Origin: JBCCXZ01 sp965228005
GTDB lineage: Bacteria > Planctomycetota > Planctomycetia > Pirellulales > Lacipirellulaceae
Assembly: GCA_965228005.1 (NCBI GenBank)
Contig: CBDDGV010000001.1
Span: forward strand, 806,001-870,000
Reading direction: 5' to 3'
Length of the DNA stretch: 64,000 bases
In this document: piece by piece, positions 34,285 through 42,845 of the stretch
Layout of the letters: each line of letters starts with the position of its first letter
Numbering within the stretch: position 1 is the first letter of the stretch
Translations under genes and position numbers: made by a program
Notes under the pieces: generated by a model
Databases searched by the model: none
Seen by the model: only the letters and a program-made list of their open reading frames with translations
Told to the model about the DNA's origin: nothing

Positions 34285-34473
34285 GCCCCGAAGGGGCTGC
34301 GGCCTATAGCCCAGGGCGCAGCCCTGGGTGTGGGGGTTCTTGGGGATTTTCGCCCCGCAGGGGCGAAGGCATAGGATCGCGGGAGTCGCCATTGCCCTTT
34401 CAGGGCAAGTCATGGTTGGGCGCAGCCAACCCAGGGCTTCGCCCTGGGCTATCGGCCTTGGGCCCTTCGGGGC
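34285..34473. repeat. 189-bp MITE-like element with terminal inverted repeats
   Basis: The left end (34285-34317, beginning GCCCCGAAGGGGC) and right end (34441-34473) are imperfect inverted repeats of about 33 bp, both ending in TAGCCCAGGGC on their inner side. Inside are further hairpins: CCCAGGGC/GCCCTGGG pairs, TCGCCCCGCAGGGGCGA and GCCCTTTCAGGGC. There is no ORF of its own. It fills most of the 363-bp gap between the kinase and the beta-barrel gene; a related GGCAAGCCAGCAG piece lies just beyond, at about 34505-34520. Confidence 0.7.
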
Positions 34474-34621
34474 CTGTTTGCTGAGACGCTCCGAAAGCGC
34501 TGCTGGGCAAGCCAGCAGCGCAACCCTGTCAACGGAATCGGCTCAACTGGTATCACCCGCACATCCGATACCCCCGGTAGAGTCTACCAAGCGGCCGGCC
34601 AAGCCTGGGGGGGAACGGCAG

Positions 34622-36436
34622 GTGTCTACTACTCGTATCCGTGGTTGTTTTGCGCTGGGGTTGTTCGCATCCTGCGCGCTCTTCTGTTCGGGCTTGCCCG
34701 CGACGGCCCAGACCCGGTCTCAGCCGGAGGTGATCGTCACCGACGATCCGCCCGCGGCGAGCGCTCCGACCCCGGCGGGTCCACGGAACCTGGCCCAACC
34801 TCCGAGCCCGCTGGAAGCACCGCGGATCCCCGGTCTGCTGCCGCCGACGGCGACCACTCCCACACCCGGCCCGTCGCCGCTGGCGGCGACGCCCTCGACC
34901 ACGGCCGCTTCCTCGCAAGGGCCGCAGGCCCCGCAGTCTGGGTTCAACGTCCGCTTGGCCCGGGCGCCGAAGATGCTGGGCGACTTCTTCGGCCGGGGGA
35001 ACACCATGGTCACGCTGCCGGGCACGACCCAGAACGTGATGTACAACCCGTTCCTCGGGCAGCGGGACTTCATCGGCCTGGGCGACGCGGTCGATTTCTC
35101 GTCGGCGCGGATCGTGGAGCTGCCGAGCGGGTTCGGTGAGTTCCGGCCGGGCACGGTATTCGGCCAACCAGTCAACGGCGTCGCCTTCCGCACGCTCGAC
35201 GAGCTGACCGACCTGTCACCCGGCGTCATCCCGCTCGAGATCGTCGGCCAAGCCGGTTCGGGCGTCTCGGACTCCGACGCACAGATGCAGGTGCAGAACG
35301 CGGCGGAAGCCGGGCTGCCCTTCGAAGCGCAGGTCGACCTGGCGTCGCAGCAGGCGGTGATCGCTGGCGAGAGCGAGGGGGGTACCTTCGTTCCGACCGG
35401 GACCGACACCACCGTGGTCGGCGACCCCGAAGCGTTCGCATCCGGCGGGCCGATCGACGAGACGACGCCGTTCCAGCTGTCGCTGCCGTACGACGTGTTC
35501 TTCTCGGACGCGATGTTCACGCCGGAATCGATGACCATCCTGGTGCCCTCGCCCACCGCGGGCGACATCGTGGGCCGCGTGCGGATGCAGGACAACAACA
35601 GCCCGCTGCCGCAGGACCGCGTGTTCTTCGACTACAACTTCTTCTACAACGTTCCGATGGGTTCGCCGAACACGAACGTGAACCGGTTCGTGCCGGGTGC
35701 GGAGAAGACATTCCTGGACGGGATGGCCTCGGCGGAGATCCGCGTGCCGATGGGGCTGACGCTCGACAGCCAGGTGGTGACCGACCTGCCGGCGAATGTC
35801 GACGCCTACGAGTTCGGCAACCTGACGGTGGGCACGAAGTTCCTGCTGACCTCCAACGACGAGTTGGCGGTGGCCGCGGGGCTGGGCGTTTCGATCCCGA
35901 CGGCGGACGACATCGAGATCGGGCTGTCGGACGGCACCGCGTTGGTGTCGATCGACAACGATTCGGTGCACGTCCTGCCGTACTTCGCGTTCCTGTACCT
36001 CCCGCGGGGCCAAAACTGCTTCGTGCAGTCGTTCCTGACGCTGGACATCGACACGAACGGCACGCCGGTGTCGGCGAACGTGAACGGCACGGGGCTGGAG
36101 TCGATCGGCGTGTGGAACGACCAGAACCTGATCACGTGGAGCGTCTCGGGCGGCACGTTCCTCTACGAGAACTACAGCCGCAACGCGTCGCTGAAGCGTG
36201 TGGCCTGGTCGGGCGAGATCCACTGGACCGAGACGCTGAACGACGCGGACTCGGCCGTGGGCGGTTCGTTCATCGTGGGCGACCCCACCGCGGAGCTCTC
36301 GCTGGTGAACGCCACGGTTGGCCTGCACGCGACGGTGGAGCAGACGACGTTTACGGTCGGCTACACCGTGCCGTTGAGTAGCGACGACCGGGTGTTCGAC
36401 GGCGAGTTCCGGGCGTTCGCGAACCGGGCTTTCTAG
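34622..36436 (+). CDS. outer-membrane beta-barrel protein, planctomycete family (copy 1)
   Basis: 604 residues from GTG 34622, which has a G-rich ribosome site about 8 nt upstream; the longer frame crosses the intergenic repeat and is rejected. The signal peptide ends near PATAQ at about 30. A Pro/Ala/Thr-rich linker (35-110) precedes a large domain whose last 250 residues have alternating hydrophobic beta strands and end in Phe (RAFANRAF), a typical outer-membrane insertion signal. It shares NNSPLPQDRVFFDYNF and GAEKTFLDGM-type motifs with the protein at 41144-42643. It probably forms a pore or surface barrel. The cargo is unknown. Confidence 0.75.
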   Translation: MSTTRIRGCFALGLFASCALFCSGLPATAQTRSQPEVIVTDDPPAASAPTPAGPRNLAQPPSPLEAPRIPGLLPPTATTPTPGPSPLAATPSTTAASSQGPQAPQSGFNVRLARAPKMLGDFFGRGNTMVTLPGTTQNVMYNPFLGQRDFIGLGDAVDFSSARIVELPSGFGEFRPGTVFGQPVNGVAFRTLDELTDLSPGVIPLEIVGQAGSGVSDSDAQMQVQNAAEAGLPFEAQVDLASQQAVIAGESEGGTFVPTGTDTTVVGDPEAFASGGPIDETTPFQLSLPYDVFFSDAMFTPESMTILVPSPTAGDIVGRVRMQDNNSPLPQDRVFFDYNFFYNVPMGSPNTNVNRFVPGAEKTFLDGMASAEIRVPMGLTLDSQVVTDLPANVDAYEFGNLTVGTKFLLTSNDELAVAAGLGVSIPTADDIEIGLSDGTALVSIDNDSVHVLPYFAFLYLPRGQNCFVQSFLTLDIDTNGTPVSANVNGTGLESIGVWNDQNLITWSVSGGTFLYENYSRNASLKRVAWSGEIHWTETLNDADSAVGGSFIVGDPTAELSLVNATVGLHATVEQTTFTVGYTVPLSSDDRVFDGEFRAFANRAF

Positions 36437-36448
36437 CCTGGCAAGCAG

Positions 36449-38533
36449 TTAGCGCGCGACAGCCTCTTCTGGCAGCGTAGCGGTCATCGGCACTGCAGGT
36501 TCCGTCGGCGCATCCGATGCCTCTTCTGGCGGCAGCACCGCGTAGGTCCGCAACTGCTGGAGGTGCTCCATCAGGATGCGGCGCACTTCGAGGATGCTCT
36601 GCGGGTGGCGGTGCACCGCGCTGTGGCTCGAGGGCACGATGATCTGCGAGGCAACGTCCTCCAGGCTCGCGCTGACGAGGGGCACCACCCCGTCGCCCTC
36701 GCCGCCCGCCACGAGCGACTTGACGCCGCTCGCGGGCTCGACGCCCGCGATGTTGTGGAACCGCACCCAGGGGCCGGTCTGGGCGTCGAGCAGCGTGGAG
36801 AGCAACTGCGAATCGGGCGACAGCGAGTCGATGCTGGTGGTGACGTCGAGCGGCGCGTCGGGCCGGAAGTAGTTCGGGTTGCGGGCCACCAGCTGGCTCC
36901 GCCCGCGGGTGATCATGCTCGGCACGCGGATCAGGCTGCGACCCAGCCATCGCGTGAAGTCGTTGCTGAAGTCGCTCCCGCGGTGCGGCGTGCCGATCGT
37001 CACCACCCGCCGGACCGACGGGCTGGGGTCGAAGAAGAACGTCCGCTCCAGGCCGGCCCGCACCTCGGGGTCGGCGTCGAGTGCGGCGAACGGCTGGTCG
37101 CTCAGCGTGTTCCAGAACCGGTCGTTGCTGTCGACCGTCTGCAGCTTCGAGACCAGCCCGCCCATGCTGTGGCCGACCAGCACCATCTGGTCGAGCGCCG
37201 GGCTCTGGCGTTTCGGGTCGAGCCGCTCGCGCATGTGCTCGAGGTCCTGACGCATCCCCGCCGCGCTGAACCAGAAGGGCTGCCCCGTCGGGTAGAGGTA
37301 GAACCAGAACTGGTAGTACTGCCGTACGAACGGGTCGCTCCGCAGGTCGTTGAACATCTCCATCCACGTGGCCGGGCTCGACCACAGGCCGTGCACCATG
37401 ACCACCGGGATGCGGTCCTCGCGGAACGGCTCGAGCATGTAGAGCCCGCGGAGCGCGTCGACCTTTTCGGGCTTCAGCAGCCCCGCCGTAGAGATGCGCG
37501 TGTCGTCCAGGGCCGGCTGGCTCAGGAAGTACGCCAGCGGGGTGCTCAGGTCCGACTCCAACGGCACGCGCGTGCCGGCGATCTCGATGTCGCTGTGCTC
37601 CAGCGTGTCGTGCAGCTCCAGGGTGAGCTTGACCCGTTCCTTGCCGCCCTCCTCACCGGGAGTGCTGGCGGTGCTGCCGGTCGACTCGGGCCGCAGGAAC
37701 GCCGTGACCGCGAACGAGAGGTCGTCGGGGTAGAACTCCTCACGCGGGTCGGCGTCGGTGTGGCAGCGCCGCAGGGCGATCAGCGGCACGCCCAGCCCGA
37801 AGCGGCGGTAGTGGTTCTGCAGCCCGTGGACCTGGTAGTCGGAGACGAATTCGAAGCGGTCGAAGTCCTCCTCGTGCCAGCCCTCGCTGATCAGCTTCAC
37901 TTCGAGCTGGCAGCTGTGGTTGGAGGTCTCCACCTGCTGAGTGGCGCCCGGGCGGATGGGGCCCTGCTTCTGCATCAGCCGCAGCACGCCCTCGACCGAG
38001 GCGTTGTAGATGTCGCACGCCCGCCGGTAGTGGGGGTCGTACGGGTTCGAGGCCATCGGGTAGGCGTCGTCGAAGAGGTAGCGGTAGGCGTTCACCGCCG
38101 CCGAGCCATAGAACTCCAGCGCCTCCTCGCCTTTGCCGCCGCGTTCGGCCTTGGCGCCGTCGACGTAGGCGAGCTCGGCCAGCGCGTAGCGGTGCTCGCG
38201 GTTAGGTTCTTCGACGTCGATCTCGGTCAGCCGGTCGAGGACCGCCTGCGGCGAAGCCTTGCTCGACTTCGGCCCCAGGTCGTACCGGCGGAGCAGCTGC
38301 TCGGTGCGTTCGGTCGGCTTCGGGCCCTGCGAGCCGAGCAGGCCGAGCGTGTCGGTGAGCGGGTTGTTCGGCGTGGACCGGACACTAACCCACTTGTTGG
38401 TGGAAGCGCAGCCGACCACCAGCAGCGCCGAGACAAGCCACGGCGCAAACCGAACTGGAGAGAGCGGAGGGGAAGCCTGGCTCTTCCTGTGAGCCGCTGG
38501 ACGCATCATGCGCGAGACTATCCGTCGGGTCAT
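36449..38533 (-). CDS. lipoprotein alpha/beta-hydrolase (lipase-like)
   Basis: 694 residues from ATG 38531-38533. The N-terminal lipobox LLVVGC gives a lipidated Cys42. Residues about 80-370 are an extra N-terminal domain of unknown fold. The hydrolase part begins at VVMVHGLWSSPATW (oxyanion loop). The nucleophile is Ser456 in GHSMGG, IGTPHRGS follows, and the probable catalytic Asp and His are in GEGDGVVPL and SSHSAVHRHP. Triacylglycerol lipase-like or cutinase-like activity at the cell surface is likely. It is convergent with the beta-barrel gene, 12 nt apart. Confidence 0.85.
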   Translation of the reverse strand: MTRRIVSRMMRPAAHRKSQASPPLSPVRFAPWLVSALLVVGCASTNKWVSVRSTPNNPLTDTLGLLGSQGPKPTERTEQLLRRYDLGPKSSKASPQAVLDRLTEIDVEEPNREHRYALAELAYVDGAKAERGGKGEEALEFYGSAAVNAYRYLFDDAYPMASNPYDPHYRRACDIYNASVEGVLRLMQKQGPIRPGATQQVETSNHSCQLEVKLISEGWHEEDFDRFEFVSDYQVHGLQNHYRRFGLGVPLIALRRCHTDADPREEFYPDDLSFAVTAFLRPESTGSTASTPGEEGGKERVKLTLELHDTLEHSDIEIAGTRVPLESDLSTPLAYFLSQPALDDTRISTAGLLKPEKVDALRGLYMLEPFREDRIPVVMVHGLWSSPATWMEMFNDLRSDPFVRQYYQFWFYLYPTGQPFWFSAAGMRQDLEHMRERLDPKRQSPALDQMVLVGHSMGGLVSKLQTVDSNDRFWNTLSDQPFAALDADPEVRAGLERTFFFDPSPSVRRVVTIGTPHRGSDFSNDFTRWLGRSLIRVPSMITRGRSQLVARNPNYFRPDAPLDVTTSIDSLSPDSQLLSTLLDAQTGPWVRFHNIAGVEPASGVKSLVAGGEGDGVVPLVSASLEDVASQIIVPSSHSAVHRHPQSILEVRRILMEHLQQLRTYAVLPPEEASDAPTEPAVPMTATLPEEAVAR

Positions 38534-38653
38534 CGAATGCCGCCCGCGATAGAACGCTATCACGGATGCAATTCGGACCGGAGACTAGGAAAGCGCGGCT
38601 CGCGTCGTCAACACCGCACAGCGGGCGCGGCGGAACGGCTTGCCGCGCAGCCG

Positions 38654-38920
38654 CTAGCTAATGGTGTGGGATGCGCCGAGCGTCTGCGTGTCGATCCGGT
38701 GGTGCGACACAATGTAGGGCTCCGAAGGGGCCTCGACCGCTTCCGCGGCAGGCTCCTCGAACTCCTCGGCGGCCTTCTTCAGCTCGCCGCGCAGGATCCG
38801 TACGCTCCGGGGCGCTTCGACGGCCAGCGTAACGCGGTTGCCGGATACCCGACGCACCTCGACGACGATGTCGTCTCCTATGTTGATCTTCTCACCGGTC
38901 TTTCGGCTTAAAACAAGCAT
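38654..38920 (-). CDS. csrA: CsrA-like RNA-binding regulator (second copy, long C-terminus)
   Basis: 88 residues from ATG 38918-38920 with GGAGG 8 nt upstream; a start 21 nt earlier is less likely. MLVLSRKTGEKINIGDDI and RVTLAVEAPRSVRILRGE match CsrA. The C-terminal 30 residues (acidic, ending in SHTIS) exceed the usual length. It differs clearly from the 68-residue copy at 14 kb, so the two may bind different RNAs. It is divergent from the M24 peptidase gene. Confidence 0.9.
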   Translation of the reverse strand: MLVLSRKTGEKINIGDDIVVEVRRVSGNRVTLAVEAPRSVRILRGELKKAAEEFEEPAAEAVEAPSEPYIVSHHRIDTQTLGASHTIS

Positions 38921-39248
38921 CCTTACTTTCCTCCACAGCATTGAGATAAGTTATGAGCAGGCGTGGTCCCTTCATGGGTTGCCATCGCGTGTTGCGACGG
39001 CATAGGAAACAGCAAGCCCGGCGCCAAACCGAGACTCTCTCTAAACCGGATAATGCGGGTAGTCGTAACCGCCCTGACTTCAACCACTTGCACGCTGTTT
39101 GACAGCACGCAGTGCAGCAACCGGGGCGATAGCAGAGACCCCTCAATTCTGTCTCGAAATGGGATGCGCTTCCGGTTTTGAGACCCGCTAGCACCGCTTA
39201 TAGACGCCCTAGACTGGGCCCGAAGTACCCCCGATTCAGGGCACGAGC
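38921..39248. other. divergent promoter region between csrA2 and the M24 peptidase gene
   Basis: No gene is supported. A TTTGACAGC string near 39100 could be part of a -35 box, but no matching -10 was seen. AGGGCACGAGC just before ATG 39249 serves as ribosome site. A GCTAGC palindrome is at 39187-39192. Confidence 0.35.
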
Positions 39249-40355
39249 ATGAGCAGCGACGACTTCCGCGTGGACCCCGACGGCTGCGAGAGCCGCAAGC
39301 AGGCGTTGCTCTCCGAGATGCACAGCCGTGGGATCGAGCTGGCCGTGCTTACCCGAGGGGAGTCGGTCCAATGGCTCACCGGCGCCTACCTTGGGCCGTT
39401 GATGGCCGTCGGGGCTACGCTCGAGGCCGGCGGCCGCGTGACGGTTGTGCTGCCCGAGCGGAAGCTCGAGCTCGACTGCGTCGCGGACGTGCGCGTGGGC
39501 TACCAAGCGAAGCGTCACTCCACGATGCGCAACGACATGCACCGCGTCGTCGGACAAACGCTTGCCGCCCACTGCGGCCCGCTGCCGGACGAGACGGGGG
39601 TCGAGCCTTCGTTCGCCGGGGCGTTCGCAGCCGCTGTGGGGCGGGAGAGCTTCCTCGACCTCGAAGACACGATCGTCGCCCTCCGTCGGCACAAGCAACC
39701 CGACGAGCTGCGGATGATGGCCCACGCCAACGAAGCGAACCGCGCGATGTACGAAGCCGCCCGCGAGCTCGTCCGCCCGGGCCTGAACGAACTCGACCTC
39801 TACTCGCAACTGCACGCGGTCGCTGTCGACGTGCTCCGCGAGCCGCTCACTTACTTCGGGCAGGACTTCCGCAGCGCCGCCCGCGGCGGCCCGCCGCGTG
39901 ACCGGACGATGGCCGCCGGCGAGCTCTGCATCCTCGACCTGGGCGTCGGCTTCCGCGGCTACCACACCGACAACGCCCGCACGCTCGCGGTCGGCGGCGA
40001 GCCGACCGCCGTGCAGAGCGAAGCCCACGCGGCGCTGTGCGGCGTCTTCGAGTGGATCGAGCAAACGGTCCGGCCGGGCGTCAGCTGCCGCGGCGCGTTC
40101 GAACACGCCGAGCAGATGCTCGAGCCGGCGCCGGGCGAGTTCAACCACCACCTCGGGCACGGCGTGGGCCTGGCGCCCCACGAGGGGCCGCACCTCAACC
40201 CGCATTGGGACGAATCGTTCCAAGTGGGCGACTACTTCACCGTCGAGCCCGGGCTGTACAGCGATGAACTCCATGCGGGGCTGCGGCTCGAGCAGAACTA
40301 CCTCGTGACCGAAGACGGCGTCGAGCTGCTCACCGACTGGCCGCTCGAGTTTTAG
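39249..40355 (+). CDS. M24-family aminopeptidase (Xaa-Pro peptidase-like)
   Basis: 368 residues. The N-terminal creatinase-like domain (1-150) is followed by a pita-bread fold. Metal ligands are visible: LDLGVGFRGYHTDNART (two Asp), GHGVGLAPHEGP (His), FTVEPGLY (Glu) and RLEQNYLV (Glu). These fit proline-specific dipeptidases and aminopeptidases using two Mn or Co ions. It is followed 17 nt later by thpR, so the two are co-transcribed. Exact specificity not determinable. Confidence 0.9.
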   Translation: MSSDDFRVDPDGCESRKQALLSEMHSRGIELAVLTRGESVQWLTGAYLGPLMAVGATLEAGGRVTVVLPERKLELDCVADVRVGYQAKRHSTMRNDMHRVVGQTLAAHCGPLPDETGVEPSFAGAFAAAVGRESFLDLEDTIVALRRHKQPDELRMMAHANEANRAMYEAARELVRPGLNELDLYSQLHAVAVDVLREPLTYFGQDFRSAARGGPPRDRTMAAGELCILDLGVGFRGYHTDNARTLAVGGEPTAVQSEAHAALCGVFEWIEQTVRPGVSCRGAFEHAEQMLEPAPGEFNHHLGHGVGLAPHEGPHLNPHWDESFQVGDYFTVEPGLYSDELHAGLRLEQNYLVTEDGVELLTDWPLEF

Positions 40356-40372
40356 CAAAGGCCGTTTCCGCG

Positions 40373-40942
40373 ATGCAGAAGACCCGCACCTTCATCTCCG
40401 TCCCCGCCGCCCCGGCGGTCTGCGACCGTGCTGCCGAGGCCATCCGGCTCCTTCGGCAAGAAGGTGACGACGTGAAGTGGGTCGACCGGCACACCATGCA
40501 CTGGACCCTCCAGTTCCTGGGCGACGTCACCGACGCCGACATCGCCGAGGTGTGCTTCCGCGTGCAGGACGCGGTGGTCGATTTCCGGTCGTTCCCGCTC
40601 GTCTGCCGCGGGCTGGGCGCCTTCCCGTCGGCCGACCGGCCGAAGACGCTCTGGCTCGGCGCCGCCACGGGCGGGCCCGAGTTGTGCGCCCTGCAGACCG
40701 AGGTCGAATCCGCGCTGGCCGACCTGGGCTTCCGCGCCGACCGCCGCCAGTACCGCCCCCACCTCACGCTGGGACGCATCGGCCGCGGCGCCCCGCCGGC
40801 GGCGCTGAAGGAAGCGGTCTCCGGGCTGGCGGATTACGAGGGCGGCGAGATGGTGGTCGACGAGGTGGCCGTCATGGCCAGCAGGCTCCACCGCGAGGGC
40901 CCCGCCCACACGGTGCTGGCGACCGCTTCGCTCGACGGCTAG
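40373..40942 (+). CDS. thpR: RNA 2',3'-cyclic phosphodiesterase (ThpR/LigT)
   Basis: 189 residues, 2H phosphoesterase superfamily. The two HxTx motifs are HWTLQFLG (near 43) and HLTLGRI (near 127), and RTFISVPA at the N-terminus matches LigT. Family members open 2',3'-cyclic phosphates on RNA ends. Stop TAG lies inside a GCTAGC palindrome. Confidence 0.92.
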   Translation: MQKTRTFISVPAAPAVCDRAAEAIRLLRQEGDDVKWVDRHTMHWTLQFLGDVTDADIAEVCFRVQDAVVDFRSFPLVCRGLGAFPSADRPKTLWLGAATGGPELCALQTEVESALADLGFRADRRQYRPHLTLGRIGRGAPPAALKEAVSGLADYEGGEMVVDEVAVMASRLHREGPAHTVLATASLDG

Positions 40943-41143
40943 CTACTTGGCGCTCTGCGTGCGTACAACCCGCAGAAGCCGCAAGGCTTGAAGCTAGCAC
41001 GCCCGCGCAACCCGATTCTTGCATGCAATCGCCTGCTCCCGGGTCTCCCGGCTCACCGATGAAACCGCGGGAGACGGCGCAATAGGTGCGTCTGTGAGAA
41101 GAGGGGCAACACGCACAAGTAGATGTCGCGGGAGGCAACCGGG

Positions 41144-42643
41144 ATGCGGTACCAGGGTTGGGGATGGACGCATTGGGAATGGATGATCGCGGTGTCGTGC
41201 CTGCTCTGCTCGCCTGCCGGCGCTGAAGAGCAGCTCGACACGATGCTCAACGACATCGGCGAGTACTGGACGGCCGAGGCCGAGAACGCCGTCCGACCCG
41301 ACGCCTCGCTCGAGCTCTCGATCGCCCCGGCATGGAACGAGGTCGTTACCGACACCGGCGACATCGTCCCCGTGCAGATGCTCGCTCCGACGCGCCCGAC
41401 CGGCCCGCGGGTCGCCCAACGGAGCAACCGCTCCTCCGCCCGCACGGGCCGCGACTCGCGCCTGGCGAGCGTGCCTCTGATGATCGGCGACACCGGCGCC
41501 GGCACCTGCCTCTCGTTCGGCGGCCTGCTCGACGTCGACCTCGCCCACCCCACGCTGCTGTGCAGCCGGCTGAACATCGCCGAGAACAACAGCCCGCTGC
41601 CGACCGACCGGCTCTACTACAGCTACCGCCACTTTGAGAACGTCACGCCGTGGCGGTTCTACCAGTTCAGCACCGACTACAGCGTCGACCGCCACACCAT
41701 CGCCGGCGAGAAGACCTTCTTCGACGGCATGATGTCGCTCGAGATGCGGCTGCCTCTCGAGAGCCGCCTCAGCTCACAGCTCGAGTCGTACGTCGTCGAC
41801 GACCCGGGCCCGCTGGGCAGCGGCTTCGCCCCCGGCTTCGAGCCCTTCTTGGGCGATACCCGCGTGGAGGTCGGCAACATCTCGATGACCTTCAAGGCGC
41901 TCATCGCCGAGAAGGAAGACTTCGCCGTCTCTTGCGGCGTCGGCTTCACGCTGCCCACCGCGCAGGACGTGACCTACCTCATCACGACCGACACCACTCT
42001 GGTCTTCCCCGACTCCCCGGACGTCACCGCCAACAGCAGTTACATCCTGGACGTCTTCGCCAGCAACGAGACGTTCTTCATCGCCCCGTTTGCGGCGTGG
42101 CTCTACCAGCCGGCAAGCCGTTTCTTCCACCAGGGCTTCCTGCAGTTCGAGGTCGCGGCCAACCCGTCGGCGATCACCATCGCGGGCGACGGCATCAACG
42201 AGTTCTTCGTCGGCGGCGCCCCCGCGGGCACGCTGAACTACGCGACGCTCTTCCCCAGCGAACGCAGCGAGCTGCTCGCGCAGACCCTGATGCGGCTGAA
42301 CCTCGGCTTCGGCTACTACCTGAAGAACGACCCGTGCGCCAACTTCTTCCAGCAGCTCACCGCCATGTTTGAGGTGCACTACACGACCACGCTCAACGAC
42401 GCCCCCATCCGCCAGGTGCCGCTCGACGTGACCGGCTCGCTGGCCGGCATCGGGGCCGAGGCCTCGACTATCTTCTTTGGGAACCTGGATAACCGGGTCG
42501 ACATCGTCAACCTGGTCTTCGGCCTCAGCGCACGGCAGGGCAGCTGGCTCTTCACCAACGGCGTCACCGCGCCCATCGGTGAAGAAGCCGACGACCGCGC
42601 ATTTGACTTCGAGTACAACTTCCAGGCCCAGCGGCTGTTCTGA
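41144..42643 (+). CDS. outer-membrane beta-barrel protein, planctomycete family (copy 2)
   Basis: 499 residues from ATG 41144, preceded by GGGAGG; ATG 41123 is also in frame. The signal peptide ends near SPAGA (about 26). The body shares two blocks with the protein at 34622-36436: ENNSPLPTDRLYYSYRHF and IAGEKTFFDGMMSLEMRLP. Both end in a last strand of alternating aromatic residues and a terminal Phe (QAQRLF). Outer-membrane insertion is therefore likely. A Ser/Thr kinase gene follows after a repeat-bearing gap of 202 bp. Confidence 0.72.
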   Translation: MRYQGWGWTHWEWMIAVSCLLCSPAGAEEQLDTMLNDIGEYWTAEAENAVRPDASLELSIAPAWNEVVTDTGDIVPVQMLAPTRPTGPRVAQRSNRSSARTGRDSRLASVPLMIGDTGAGTCLSFGGLLDVDLAHPTLLCSRLNIAENNSPLPTDRLYYSYRHFENVTPWRFYQFSTDYSVDRHTIAGEKTFFDGMMSLEMRLPLESRLSSQLESYVVDDPGPLGSGFAPGFEPFLGDTRVEVGNISMTFKALIAEKEDFAVSCGVGFTLPTAQDVTYLITTDTTLVFPDSPDVTANSSYILDVFASNETFFIAPFAAWLYQPASRFFHQGFLQFEVAANPSAITIAGDGINEFFVGGAPAGTLNYATLFPSERSELLAQTLMRLNLGFGYYLKNDPCANFFQQLTAMFEVHYTTTLNDAPIRQVPLDVTGSLAGIGAEASTIFFGNLDNRVDIVNLVFGLSARQGSWLFTNGVTAPIGEEADDRAFDFEYNFQAQRLF

Positions 42644-42694
42644 TTGCGGAGTTCGGACTGCGGACTGCGGAGTCCCCTCAGGGCAAAAGTCGTC

Positions 42695-42760
42695 GGGTGG
42701 CACTGGCGTCTCGCCAGTGCTGAGTTCCACAAAGACACTGGCAAGATGCCAGTGCCACCC
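42695..42760. repeat. GGTGGCACTGGC palindromic intergenic element (copy B)
   Basis: GGGTGGCACTGGCGTCTCGC and its mirrored arm ACTGGCAAGATGCCAGTGCC with CCACCC flank a 20-bp centre. Both arms are nearly identical to the element at 27768-27864, but the centre differs in length and sequence. That leaves the arms as the conserved part. Confidence 0.75.
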
Positions 42761-42845
42761 AGACGGACGCCGCTCGCGTCTAGGCCCGCCTTGGCCTAAA
42801 ATCGCATCGGCCCCGTCGACACCAGCACCACGCAACACACGCCCT

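Noticed and set aside
36563..38911. Long plus-strand open frame (about 780 codons) opposite the lipase
   Set aside because: Arg/Val/His-rich shadow translation with no family likeness; the lipase on the other strand has a lipobox and GHSMGG.
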